A stretch of DNA of 64,000 nucleotides, taken from assembly GCF_019740355.2 (NCBI RefSeq), contig NZ_CP091819.1, positions 1,364,001 to 1,428,000 on the forward strand, in the 5' to 3' direction. This document shows, piece by piece, positions 38,901 to 46,438 of this stretch (its first letter is position 1; every line of letters starts with the position of its first letter). The stretch comes from Paracrocinitomix mangrovi (GTDB lineage Bacteria; Bacteroidota; Bacteroidia; Flavobacteriales_D; Crocinitomicaceae). Under the pieces are notes generated by a model, which saw only the letters and a program-made list of their open reading frames with translations, ran no database searches and was not told the DNA's origin. The translations under genes and the position numbers were made by a program.

Positions 38901-40117
38901 ATGTTTGGGATAATGGTGTTTCAAACGGAGTACCTTTTACACCAACAGCTACTGCAACTTACACAGTAACAGGAACTGATGGAAATGGATGTTCAAGTAC
39001 TGATCAGATGGTAATAAACATTAATCCTTTACCAGCTGTTGATGCCGGAGCGGATCAAGTAGTATGTACAGGAGGATCTGTAACACTTTCAGGTGCTGGT
39101 GCTGCTTCATATACTTGGAATAATGGAGTTACTAATGGAGTTTCATTTGTACCAACAGGTACTATGGACTATGTTGTAACCGGAACAGATGTTAACGGAT
39201 GTGTTAATACAGATACTGTAAATGTTTCAATAGGATTGGCTACAGTTGATGCTGGAACTGACTTAAGTGTTTGTGAAGGTACAGCAGTAACACTTAATGG
39301 ATCTGGAGCAGTAACTTATGTTTGGAACAATGGAATCACCAATGGGGTGCCTTTCGCAGCTACAACAACTCAATACTATACTGTAACCGGAACAGATTCG
39401 AACGGATGTACAGGTGAAGACAGTGTATTAGTAACTGTAAACTCAGCTCCTATGATTAACGCTGGACCAGACTTATTAGTTTGTTTAGGAGATGCAGTTA
39501 CTTTAACTGCTACTGGAGCTGATACTTATTCATGGAATAATGGAGTTACAAATGGAGTTCCTTTTACTCCTACTGGAACAGGTGTTTATACTGTAACAGG
39601 TACTGATGTGAACGGTTGTTTAGGAACTGATCAAGTAATTATTACAACTACTACTGGTGCAAACATCACTAGTTCAGTTACACATGATTCAGGAACTTCA
39701 AATGGTGCTATCAATATCACTATTACAGGAGGACAAACTCCTTACACAGTATCTTGGAGTAATTCTGCCACAACAGAAGACATCAACAACCTTGCTTTTG
39801 GCGATTACATTGTAACTGTAACTGATGGTAATGGATGTGTAACAGTAGATACGATTACTGTATTAAACGTAGTTGGTGTTGAGGAAAATGTTAATGATGA
39901 ACTGTACATCTACCCTAACCCTTCAAATGCAGTGTTCAACATTGAGCTTGATGGTAACTATCTAATGGAAATTACAGATGCTAGAGGAAGATTAATCATC
40001 TCTAGAACTGAAAATGATGATACTGTAATTGATCTTTCTGATTATGAAGACGGAGTATACTTCTTAAGAGTATACAAAGACGGACAAACTGCAGTTAGAC
40101 GATTGTTAAAACAATAA
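32966..40117 (+). CDS. Giant M43-type metalloprotease with sixteen Ig-like repeats, T9SS cargo
   Basis: A 2383-residue secreted protein, the largest gene here. Order: signal peptide (YLSLVSLLTLNLVIGQ); propeptide; an M43 (cytophagalysin/pappalysin-like) metzincin domain with zinc motif HEVGHYLGLDH (H299, E300, H303, H309) and a Met-turn-like ENYMDYSNCTVMF; a PKD domain (about 400-490); a beta-sandwich; a SprB-like module; then sixteen repeats of about 70 residues (926-2230) with one unrelated insert after repeat 7; a final SprB-like unit; and a T9SS type A sorting domain (LYIYPNPSNAVFNIEL ... YFLRVYKDG). It likely acts as a surface protease held on a long repeat stalk. The substrate is unknown. 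Confidence 0.94.
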   Translation: MKKYYLSLVSLLTLNLVIGQTTQVTNNINSKQVNGNSTQTVPANLNSNGHSNIIQGVTAKSTTVNGNIVTYTVDQNDKIVDGHEFHNCKSHELTKAMYESMGVYDQFYQDYLNGAQQAQYYTPNQYKTPGTNTIAVIFHVVHEGEPVGTGTNVSNAAIMAVFNDLVEDFSLTNADQSQARTGFGFNPANPGINFCLATQDPLGNPLSETGVIRVSTTETWFDPDDPNEVNAMKGAALGSAIWDRDDYLNVWICDISNGASSGTAGYAYKPSTSFLPNANIDGIVIDYNLGVNNDNVLTHEVGHYLGLDHTWGGSGGCGQDDGFTDTPNTTGPSFNYSGSCSGSQQTCTVETQYENYMDYSNCTVMFTTEQSNFMNTILSGIRSSLLLSPGCDPAGPPVCAFTSSPAGPGPIVISQNGAVVFTDASNASPTSWTWTISGTPGVDWAYTGGTSAASQNPEVTFYNVGTYDVTLVASNGFGSCTGVTETGYVQVVAPAAGTACDTLRNYALSENLTAYLNGGSWGYLPGHGEIFAGFPIDEYAEPYTALATAEVRRLYVPVLAADNVSGTGTVNFYVRADNAGSPGAVLATETVSIANLNAGFYNTIEFTTPASVTGAFWVGAELFYGASQDTVIFAMADLAGRPAGIGTTMMREGAIWYNTTDYYGAGGINMSVAWDVLLSNGPAPVADMSFSEAAVCPGGDIIVNGSASQNTTSYEWYQTDDPFTTIINSSTSAGTTFNFAGPAGSYGIYLFADGSCMTDGLLLPVTVYNAVTGTANVTHTTCGDNNGAVTISGASGGDGTYTYSLDGVNYGASNTFSNLPAGSYTAYILSNGDACEAQIPFTINSSTPLSGTATSAIGICPGGTATLTATGGTTYTWYDGATVIGSTATINVSPSVTTQYSVEISNGVCTDIQYSIVTVNPNPTVNAGTDQTVCAGTMVTLSGSGASSYTWDNGVTDGVAFAASATTTYTVTGTDGNGCTGTDQVIVNVNALPPVSAGTDQSVCNGGSVTLSGSGATSYSWNNGVTDGISFTPATTLTYTVTGTDGNGCVNTDQVVVTVNSNPTVNAGTDQTVCAGTMVTLSGSGATSYSWDNGVTDGVPFAATATTTYTVTGTDGNGCTGTDQVVVTVNPLPTVNAGTDQTVCAGTMVTLSGSGASSYAWDNGVTDGVAFAATATTTYTVTGTDVNGCVNTDQVVVTVNPLPTVNAGTDQTVCAGTSVTLTGSGTASSYAWDNGVTDGVAFTPASTTTYTVTGTDGNGCTNTDQVIVTVNSLPVVNAGTDQTVCEGDMVTLTATGATSYSWDNGVTNGVPFAATTTTIYTVIGTNGSGCTDTDQVIVNVNSLPTVNGGVDQSVCAGNTVTLTGTGSATTYTWDNGVTDNVPFTPATTTTYTVTGVDVNGCVNTNQTIVTVNSNPSAINLTETCNGGNVDYTVVFDISGGASPYTVSGFTGTVVGSTWTSDPIPSGNSYNLTITDANGCTSTPISGVKTCACISNAGTMVTSPTLTMCGSGSLTATHNGNETLDGDDAIQYYIHTNAGSSLGTQFGSSSTPTFTFGGGMVFGTTYYISAVVGNDLGGGVVDLADPCLSVSAGTPVVWYNIPTVGAGTDQTVCQGDMVTLSGTGASTYSWDNGVTNATPFAATVTTTYTVTGTDGNGCSNTDAVVVTVNSLPTVNAGTDQTVCAGTTVTLTGSGTASTYTWDNGVTNASPFTPTATNTYTVTGTNVNGCTNTDAVIVTVNALPTVSGGPDQTVCNGNPATLTGTGTASTYTWDNGVIDGNPFLPTGTNTYTVTGLDVNGCTNTDQVVITVNANPTVNAGTDQTVCQGTPVVLSGSGAASYSWDNGVSNGVAFTPSATLTYTVVGTDVNGCTGTDQVTVNVNAAPPVSAGPDQSICFGNTVTLSGSGALTYSWNFGVVNGSPFSPGITSTYTVTGTDGNGCTATDQVVVTVNSNPSINAGADQTICEGTATSVNGSGGVSYVWDNGVSNGVPFTPTATATYTVTGTDGNGCSSTDQMVININPLPAVDAGADQVVCTGGSVTLSGAGAASYTWNNGVTNGVSFVPTGTMDYVVTGTDVNGCVNTDTVNVSIGLATVDAGTDLSVCEGTAVTLNGSGAVTYVWNNGITNGVPFAATTTQYYTVTGTDSNGCTGEDSVLVTVNSAPMINAGPDLLVCLGDAVTLTATGADTYSWNNGVTNGVPFTPTGTGVYTVTGTDVNGCLGTDQVIITTTTGANITSSVTHDSGTSNGAINITITGGQTPYTVSWSNSATTEDINNLAFGDYIVTVTDGNGCVTVDTITVLNVVGVEENVNDELYIYPNPSNAVFNIELDGNYLMEITDARGRLIISRTENDDTVIDLSDYEDGVYFLRVYKDGQTAVRRLLKQ
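35741..39655 (+). repeat. Sixteen 210-bp coding repeats (Ig-like, NAGTDQTVC type)
   Basis: Unit starts are near 35741, 35951, 36161, 36371, 36581, 36794, 37004, 37775, 37985, 38198, 38411, 38621, 38831, 39041, 39248 and 39458. Each has the pattern NAGTDQTVCxGxxVTLSGSG, SYxWDNGVTNGVPF, TYTVTGTDGNGC and a linker ending NPLPTV. Units 1-5 are almost identical in protein, while 13-16 diverge. Units 7 and 8 are separated by about 560 bp of unrelated coding sequence. Confidence 0.95.
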
Positions 40118-40134
40118 TTAAACTCATTTAAACT

Positions 40135-40166
40135 AAAACGCCTCCCTATCGGAGGCGTTTTTTTTG
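40135..40166 (+). terminator. Terminator after the M43 protease gene
   Basis: The stem AAAACGCCTCC (40135-40145) with GGAGGCGTTTT (40151-40161), loop CTATC, runs into a stretch of T. It lies 17 bp after the stop codon. Confidence 0.92.
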
Positions 40167-40184
40167 TTACTTATTTAATAATCT

Positions 40185-40279
40185 TGAATTGAATAGAAAA
40201 CCGCATAGTCCGAATTAAATCGGAAAACAATGCAACGAAAACCAGGATGGACCACCTTTAATCGGGTGGTCTTTTTTTA
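40185..40279 (+). ncRNA. Candidate small RNA or tandem terminator region
   Basis: Between the M43 terminator and the convergent M28 gene lie two further hairpins in plus orientation: TCCGA/TCGGA (40209-40224) and GACCACC/GGTGGTC (40250-40271) followed by eight T. The last looks like a rho-independent terminator with no coding sequence ahead of it. Either this is a backup terminator or a short transcript of about 90 nt starts here; a clear promoter is not seen, only TAATCTTG at 40179. Confidence 0.3.
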
Positions 40280-40286
40280 TATCATT

Positions 40287-41660
40287 TTAAATTGTTTTGT
40301 CCATCAGATATATTAAGGCGGCAAAAGCGCCAGCCCCAAGATGTAATTCTCTTTTGTTTACATTTTCAAAAACATCTGCTTCAGAATGATGATAATCAAA
40401 ATAGCGCTGAGAAGAAATAGACATTCCTAATTGAATCATTTCAGGATAATACTCAGTTAGTGGACGAATATCGACACCACTATACCCTTTTTGGAAGTTA
40501 TATAATTCAAATCCCTTCAACATGGAAGCATAAGTTTGAACAATACTCACTTGCTCATCCGTACCTTGAATATCGAATCCTATTGGTAAAAAACCTCCTC
40601 TATCACTTTCTAAAGCACAAATATGTTCCTCTCCTTTATCATGAGCAATTTTAGCATAAGATTTTCCTCCAAAATTCCCGTTTTCTTCATTCATAAAAAG
40701 AACGCATCTCAAAGTATGATTAGGTTTATAACCAAGCTGTTTTAAAATTCTCAATGCTTCAATACTATGTACAATCCCAGCCCCATCATCATGTGCTCCT
40801 TCACCCACATCCCAAGAATCAAGATGGCCGCCAAAAGTGATGATTTTATTATCCTTATTCCCTTTCATCTCCGCAATTACATTGTGAGACTTTACATTCG
40901 GGTATATACGGCAATCCATCTCCAATTTTAAAGTGACTTTTCCTTTTTGCAACCAAGCAGAAAGAACATCTGCATCTACCGTACTTATTGCCGCTCCGGG
41001 AATACTATCAACATCTGCATCATAATGCGTTGAACCAGTATGTGCATGTTCATCTGTTGATGAAGCCAATGATCTAATCACAACTGCTTTAGCACCTAAC
41101 TTACCACCTTCATTTGGACCACTATGACGTTGATTTGCACAAGCACCATAAGCCTTGAACATTTGTAATAATTTCTGATCAAAAGGTCTATTCAGAAAAA
41201 CAATTTTATTTTTTACCAAAGCTTTATCAGCAGCTTTTAATTCTTCCAGTGAATTAAAAACCACAACTTCGCCTTCAATTAACCCACCTGTTCCTACTGA
41301 ACCTCCAAGAGCTAATACACTGAGTTTTTTAACCTCTCCCGATTCATTTTCAATCCAACAAGTTTCTTTGGTTCCTCTTTCCCAATGTGGAACTTCAATT
41401 TCTTGAAGGTACACCTCATCAAATTGATAAGATTTAAGTAATTTTTCTCCCCATTTAACAGCCATTTCTGCTTCAGATGAACCGGTAACTCTGGCGCCAA
41501 TATCCTTGCATAAAGTTCTCAAATTATCATACGCCTGTCCTTTTTCTAGGGCTTCATCATAAATTTTTCTAATGAATACCGAATCAGGGTTGGGAGTCCC
41601 CTCGTGTCCAAATACTGAGACACCAAGAAACAATGCTGCTGTTAATGTTAGTGATTTCAT
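40287..41660 (-). CDS. M28-family zinc aminopeptidase, secreted
   Basis: About 457 residues from ATG 41660 (an upstream TTG is discounted), with signal peptide (LTLTAALFLGVSVFG). A protease-associated-like insert precedes the catalytic part, where the metal ligands can be read: GGHLDSWDVGEGAHDDGAG (His and Asp), LFMNEENGNFGG (Glu-Glu: base and ligand), ALESDRGG and the terminal YHHSEADVF (His). Such enzymes release N-terminal residues or act on dipeptides in the periplasm. It is the last gene of a four-gene minus-strand unit, 32 bp after the GT39 gene. Confidence 0.92.
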   Translation of the reverse strand: MKSLTLTAALFLGVSVFGHEGTPNPDSVFIRKIYDEALEKGQAYDNLRTLCKDIGARVTGSSEAEMAVKWGEKLLKSYQFDEVYLQEIEVPHWERGTKETCWIENESGEVKKLSVLALGGSVGTGGLIEGEVVVFNSLEELKAADKALVKNKIVFLNRPFDQKLLQMFKAYGACANQRHSGPNEGGKLGAKAVVIRSLASSTDEHAHTGSTHYDADVDSIPGAAISTVDADVLSAWLQKGKVTLKLEMDCRIYPNVKSHNVIAEMKGNKDNKIITFGGHLDSWDVGEGAHDDGAGIVHSIEALRILKQLGYKPNHTLRCVLFMNEENGNFGGKSYAKIAHDKGEEHICALESDRGGFLPIGFDIQGTDEQVSIVQTYASMLKGFELYNFQKGYSGVDIRPLTEYYPEMIQLGMSISSQRYFDYHHSEADVFENVNKRELHLGAGAFAALIYLMDKTI

Positions 41661-41692
41661 AATCACCAAATATATTGAAATTGATTTGAAGC

Positions 41693-43630
41693 TTAATTCC
41701 AGATATTATCAAACACCTGAATAGTTATACTTTGAATATATACCGGAATAGATGGTTTTCTATTCCACAGACTGATTTTTAACACATCTGTTTTCTCTAA
41801 AAAGTCCGGTATTTTAAATACAAAATACCCTTTGTGATTCTGACTAGTTAAAATCATTCTTTCTAAATCTCTACCTAACCAAAAAGGCTCACTCAAATGA
41901 ATAATCGGTAATCCTTTATCATTATTGGCTGACACTGATGCTGTTAACTGCGCCTCTTCTAACATTCTAGCAACTACCTCTACTTTGATATACTTGTTTT
42001 CAGGATTTTTAATTCTACTTAACTCAAATTCATAATCCGGTCCATATGGATTTGACTCATTCAATTCATACGTAAAAGCCTCCCTTCCATGCCTTCTTAA
42101 TTCATACAATGAATCTACTGACACAAATTCTTTATTGAATCTCCAGCCTTCATTTTCTTCTGTTGGGTAAAATACAGCTAGATCCGCGCTTTTTTGTTCT
42201 ATAGATTTTGAACCAATATTAGATAAAAGGAAAACTGCAGAATTATTGTACTTTTTAGCTGCGATAATATTCGGATAAAATTCTTTACATGTTTCAAAAA
42301 CTTGAGGAAGTGTAAGTCTTCCTGAATAACCAACAATGCAATAAGTTTTGTCGTTTTTTATTTTTAATAAATCCTCTCTAATATTGGCAGCATCACCAAA
42401 TTCGATAACATCCCAATCAAATTGAATAGTCCTATCTTTTTGATTTGCATAAAAATTCATGTAATTGGGATTGTTCAAATTATAGACTGTATAAATATTT
42501 TCAGCTCCGTATTGATCTTCCCATTTTAATATATCATCAGCAACTTCTTTGAATAATTCATAATGCATATGCCCATACAGATCTTTTTCTTGAATTGTAG
42601 AAAAAGCAGTAGTAACCATCAATAATGCACTTAATATTCCTTGATACCTGAATTTTGAAAGCCACCAACCAATAATTAGCAATAGAAAAGGAAAGGCAAA
42701 TAACATTACAGGGAATTTTAAAACAGGAGTGCCAACCCAGGAATAAATGTGTCCAACAGTATAGATTCCAAAAAACCACACTACGAACAAAATGAGTGAT
42801 TTGACATTTTCAGCTTGTTCTTTTTCTTTCAATACAAATGTCAATGCAATTAAGCCAATCAATAAACCTATCAACCACCAGGACTCATTAAAGGCATAAA
42901 AAACAAACTGTAATAACCAATTATCATCCGGTGGACCTAACCACTGCAAACCACCTACATCCAACTGGTACTGTGTAATTGGAATGTGAGGTAAATAAAG
43001 AACAATTGCCAAGACACCTGCAATAAGCAGGTACTTCAATTTCTTTAGTTTGATAAAAATCAAACCTGAAACACATAACCATCCCACAAATAAGAAAGCA
43101 AAATGATGCGTGTACATTGCAGCTGCAACCGATAATCCTAGAAAAATAGCATCTTTATAATTGGTCTTTTCTTCAAATAATATCTTCAAATAAAACCAGG
43201 CCGATAAAAGGGAAAACATTAAACCGGGACTATAAGGACGCGCAAATTCGGCATTCATTATAGGAAAATATAGTAGGGATAATAAGATAGCAGCTATTAC
43301 ACCTGTTTGTCTATTAATCCATTTATTTCCTATTAAGAAAACAAGTAAAATTGAGATGACACCACAAATAACAAAAGGAAATCTCATCCCCATTTCATTC
43401 ACCCCTCCAACATACGACCAGGCTTTCATGAACACCTGCACACCAGCAGGGTGCATGTCTCCTGTTTTTACGCCGTATTCAATGAGATCACTGAAATTAT
43501 CGTATTGTAATCTGTTAATTGCACTCAGCTCATCATTTGAATATGAATGCGTAAATGAAATAGTAAATCGAAGGATAAATCCAATCAATAGGATAATGAT
43601 GATGTCAATATTCCTTTTGATTAAAGACAT
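41693..43630 (-). CDS. GT39-type (ArnT/PMT-like) membrane glycosyltransferase
   Basis: A 645-residue protein with about 10-12 TM helices in the first 360 residues and a C-terminal soluble domain. The first periplasmic loop has the family's acidic motif (SNDELSAINR), expected to be the catalytic Asp-Glu. Such enzymes transfer a sugar from polyprenyl phosphate onto lipid or protein at the periplasmic face. The soluble end (residues about 470-645) has no family I recognise. It starts 3 bp after the rlmB stop. The acceptor is unknown. Confidence 0.85.
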   Translation of the reverse strand: MSLIKRNIDIIIILLIGFILRFTISFTHSYSNDELSAINRLQYDNFSDLIEYGVKTGDMHPAGVQVFMKAWSYVGGVNEMGMRFPFVICGVISILLVFLIGNKWINRQTGVIAAILLSLLYFPIMNAEFARPYSPGLMFSLLSAWFYLKILFEEKTNYKDAIFLGLSVAAAMYTHHFAFLFVGWLCVSGLIFIKLKKLKYLLIAGVLAIVLYLPHIPITQYQLDVGGLQWLGPPDDNWLLQFVFYAFNESWWLIGLLIGLIALTFVLKEKEQAENVKSLILFVVWFFGIYTVGHIYSWVGTPVLKFPVMLFAFPFLLLIIGWWLSKFRYQGILSALLMVTTAFSTIQEKDLYGHMHYELFKEVADDILKWEDQYGAENIYTVYNLNNPNYMNFYANQKDRTIQFDWDVIEFGDAANIREDLLKIKNDKTYCIVGYSGRLTLPQVFETCKEFYPNIIAAKKYNNSAVFLLSNIGSKSIEQKSADLAVFYPTEENEGWRFNKEFVSVDSLYELRRHGREAFTYELNESNPYGPDYEFELSRIKNPENKYIKVEVVARMLEEAQLTASVSANNDKGLPIIHLSEPFWLGRDLERMILTSQNHKGYFVFKIPDFLEKTDVLKISLWNRKPSIPVYIQSITIQVFDNIWN

Positions 43631-43633
43631 AAA

Positions 43634-44395
43634 TTATTGAACTGATCTTTGACGAACACATTCATAAAGCATGATTCCTGCTGAAACAGAAACATTTAAA
43701 GATGCAATTTCGCCCACCATTGGGATTTTTGCCAATTCATCACTTTCTGACAATAATTTCCTTGAAACTCCATCCTCTTCTGATCCCATTATAATGGCTG
43801 TTGGCAAATCAAAATCCACATCATAAATCATTTTATCAGATTTCTCAGTTGCCGCAACAATTTGTACTCCATATTCTTTCAGCTCGTGAATAACCGCAGA
43901 TAAGTCTGGAACCTGACAAACCGGTATTTTATTCAAAGCTCCAGCTGAAGTTTTTACTGCATCAGAAGTAATAGACACACTGTCTTTTTGCGGAATCACA
44001 ATAGCATGCACACCGTGACATTCTGCTGTACGTGCAATGGCTCCAAAATTTCTAACATCTGTCAATCTATCCAATAACAAAATCAAAGGCAATTCGCCGT
44101 CTTCAAATAACTTGGTTACAATTGGACTTAAATCATAATAAGGTATAGGTGATATTTGAGCAATAACCCCTTGATGATTTTTTCTTGTTAACCTGTTTAA
44201 TTTGTGAATTGGTACAAACTGTAGGTTATACTTCTTGTTTGCTAATTCCTCTTTCAACTCATAGAACAACTCTTTATTCATCCCTTTTTGGATGTATATT
44301 TTGTTGATTGGTCTACCAGATCTAATAGCTTCTATTACGGCTCTTACACCATAAATAATATCTTCAGCGTCTTCGTACTTGCTTTGTTTGTACAT
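43634..44395 (-). CDS. rlmB: 23S rRNA 2'-O-ribose methyltransferase, RlmB/TrmH (SPOUT) family
   Basis: A 253-residue enzyme. It has an N-terminal L30e-like substrate-binding domain (IIYGVRAVIEAIRSGRPINKIY) and a SPOUT domain with motif 1 LLLDRLTDVRNFGAIARTAEC, motif 2 AIIMGSEEDGVS and motif 3 IPMVGEIASLNVSVSAGIMLYE, which form the knotted SAM site. RlmB methylates G2251 in the peptidyl-transferase loop; the family also includes tRNA enzymes, so the exact nucleotide is inferred. It lies between the MFS gene (13 bp) and the GT39 gene (3 bp). Confidence 0.93.
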   Translation of the reverse strand: MYKQSKYEDAEDIIYGVRAVIEAIRSGRPINKIYIQKGMNKELFYELKEELANKKYNLQFVPIHKLNRLTRKNHQGVIAQISPIPYYDLSPIVTKLFEDGELPLILLLDRLTDVRNFGAIARTAECHGVHAIVIPQKDSVSITSDAVKTSAGALNKIPVCQVPDLSAVIHELKEYGVQIVAATEKSDKMIYDVDFDLPTAIIMGSEEDGVSRKLLSESDELAKIPMVGEIASLNVSVSAGIMLYECVRQRSVQ

Positions 44396-44408
44396 GCTTC
44401 AAAAATAG

Positions 44409-45626
44409 TTAATTATAAATTGCCTGCCTTGTTCTTCTGGTGAAAAACATATATATCAAAGCAGCTCCACACATGCTAAAACCAAAGAAGAATGCATTGA
44501 ACACATTTCCTTCCTGGTTATTGTAGATTAATTGCGTAAAGTAGTTTCCACTTAAAAAGCCCAGTTCCAGCATAATGAACATGGTTCCCATTCCTCTACC
44601 TTTGTATTTTGGATTTGATAAATCAGCTGTCCATGCCATTACTGCCGGGGAAATAATTGCAGTTCCTGCCCCAAACACAAGGGCGCTAATCATAAATTGA
44701 GTTGGATTTTGGGCTGTTCCGGTAATCATGGTAGCTATCATCAAGGTAATTAGCCCGGCCATAATGTTTTTTCGAGCTCCAATTTTATCTACCAATTTAC
44801 CTGATGCAAATCTCACTGCTATTACAATAAAGATGTTAATTCCAAAAAAAGCTCCTTTATTCTCTATCCCTAAATAAGTACTTACTTCAGGAACCATAAA
44901 GAAATAAATGGCTGTTATATTGGTGTAAATGAATGTGATAATTGCAGGTTGCGCTACTTCTGGTCCTATTAGTTCATCTAATCTTGGAATCACCTTTTGA
45001 AAGAAGGTAGTATATCCTCTTTCTGCAGCATTTTGTTCAATTGCTTTTTTATCTTCTGAAATAAAGAAAATCATCACCATTGAAACTAAACCTAAAATAC
45101 CTACTGTAATAAATAAACCATCAATTCCAGCTGCAGATTTCACAATACTTCCCATGAACTGCCCCATGCTGAATCCCAGGGCAATTGTAACACCAAAAAT
45201 TCCCATAGCCTCTCCTCTTTTACCTTGTGGAATTACATCTGCAACTAAGGCTGTTGCACCTGTAGGCTGAAATCCAGTACTGAAACCGTGCAAAAATCTG
45301 AGCATTAAAAATCCTGTCACCGTAATGAAAAAAGGATATAAGAAGGAAATAATTACAGATACTGCAACTCCAAAGTACATGACAGATTTACGGCTTACAT
45401 TGTCTGCTATTTTACCGGATAAAGGACGGCTTATAGCTGCGGCTATTGTCCACAATCCCAATATCATCCACTTATAATCTGCACCTCCAAGTGTAGTAAT
45501 ATACTCGTTCATCTCAGGGATCAACATATTAAAGCTTGAGAAAAACAAGAACATGTGAATACTCAACATCCAAAATGAAGCGTTGTAATCCTTAAGTGAA
45601 CTAAAATATGCTGCTACCTTATTCAT
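44409..45626 (-). CDS. MFS transporter
   Basis: About 405 residues from ATG 45626; a TTG 33 bp upstream is discounted. Twelve hydrophobic helices are seen in two sets of six, with the conserved loop 2-3 motif as SGKIADNVSRKSVMYFG and a similar one after TM8 (SGKLVDKIGARKN). It is a proton- or solute-driven exporter of unknown substrate; the motif-rich TM5 (GVTIALGFSMGQFMG) is typical of drug-type members. It is first in the unit MFS-rlmB-GT39-M28. Confidence 0.9.
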   Translation of the reverse strand: MNKVAAYFSSLKDYNASFWMLSIHMFLFFSSFNMLIPEMNEYITTLGGADYKWMILGLWTIAAAISRPLSGKIADNVSRKSVMYFGVAVSVIISFLYPFFITVTGFLMLRFLHGFSTGFQPTGATALVADVIPQGKRGEAMGIFGVTIALGFSMGQFMGSIVKSAAGIDGLFITVGILGLVSMVMIFFISEDKKAIEQNAAERGYTTFFQKVIPRLDELIGPEVAQPAIITFIYTNITAIYFFMVPEVSTYLGIENKGAFFGINIFIVIAVRFASGKLVDKIGARKNIMAGLITLMIATMITGTAQNPTQFMISALVFGAGTAIISPAVMAWTADLSNPKYKGRGMGTMFIMLELGFLSGNYFTQLIYNNQEGNVFNAFFFGFSMCGAALIYMFFTRRTRQAIYN

Positions 45627-45709
45627 TGAATACGCAAAATTACGCCGAATTAAATTCAAAACGTCTTTATATTTTGCTTTTGTTGCTAATTGACTGAATA
45701 TGAATAATG

Positions 45710-45745
45710 AAAAAACCCCGATCTAACAATTGTCAAATCGGGGCT
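45710..45745 (-). terminator. Terminator for the Spy-like gene (minus strand)
   Basis: CCCCGAT (45716-45722) and ATCGGGG (45737-45743) form a 7-bp GC-rich stem; on the minus strand it is followed by a T-run (plus-strand AAAAA at 45711-45715). It is 27 bp after the Spy-like stop. Confidence 0.85.
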
Positions 45746-45771
45746 TAAATGATCGCATCAAATCAATGTGC

Positions 45772-46188
45772 TTAATGATGTTGGTGATGTTCACATTTTT
45801 CTTTCTTATGTTCCTCTCTTTTTTTCTTATGCTCTTCAATTTTAGCTTCGAATTTTTCTTTTTGTTCGTCAGTTAAAACATCTTCAATTTCATTTTTTGT
45901 TTTCTCCCTTTCTTCTTTCGCTTTTTTACGCAAAGCCTTCATTTCTTCATGGATTTTATCCATTTCTTTAATGTGTGCTAAGTTGATGGCTTTTATTTTC
46001 ACTGCTTGCTCATCTGTTAAGCTTAACTCAGTTGTTAATTTTTGTGTGCGTTTTTCTGCCTTTTCTTCAGGAGTAAGATCGTTCATTTCTTTTTTTCTTT
46101 CCTCTTCTGTCAATCCTTTTCCATCTTGTGAAAATCCTACCGAAGTTGATATTAAAATACAAGCGGCAATCATTGCTATTCTCTTCAT
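45772..46188 (-). CDS. Spy/CpxP-like periplasmic protein with His-rich tail
   Basis: A 138-residue helical protein with signal peptide (IAMIAACILISTSVGFSQ). Two LTxxQ-type motifs are present, SLTDEQ and VLTDEQ, as in Spy/CpxP chaperones and metal-response proteins. The rest is highly charged with Lys and Glu. The C-terminus KCEHHQHH looks metal-binding. It may act as a periplasmic chaperone or metal buffer. It is monocistronic and divergent from trhO, with a 250-bp shared upstream region. Confidence 0.85.
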   Translation of the reverse strand: MKRIAMIAACILISTSVGFSQDGKGLTEEERKKEMNDLTPEEKAEKRTQKLTTELSLTDEQAVKIKAINLAHIKEMDKIHEEMKALRKKAKEEREKTKNEIEDVLTDEQKEKFEAKIEEHKKKREEHKKEKCEHHQHH

Positions 46189-46362
46189 ACTTTTAATTTT
46201 TATGCCGTTTTAATTGGCTGGTTTTGCTTCTTTGACCCAACTAATCCACAATGGTTTAATTGCCACTTAATTTTTATTGAAATTGAACTGAATTTTTGAT
46301 ACGTAGATTTGATTATGTTTTGAAATATGATAAAAATCAGTAGCTCATTGCATTATAAGCCT

Positions 46363-46370
46363 TATCTTTG
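46363..46370 (+). promoter_or_regulatory. -7 element upstream of trhO
   Basis: TATCTTTG matches TAnnTTTG exactly, 68 bp before the trhO ATG. The 46189-46438 gap holds nothing else I can identify: no tRNA, no terminator and no other open frame. Confidence 0.4.
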
Positions 46371-46438
46371 CCGTGGTTCTATTGATTTTAGGGCCAAATC
46401 GTATTTATATTAAATTTTAGAACTTAATTATTTATAGC

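Noticed and set aside
35741-39655. Regularly spaced repeats resembling a CRISPR array
   Set aside because: The units are 210 bp, in frame, encode Ig-like domains and have no short identical repeats with unique spacers.
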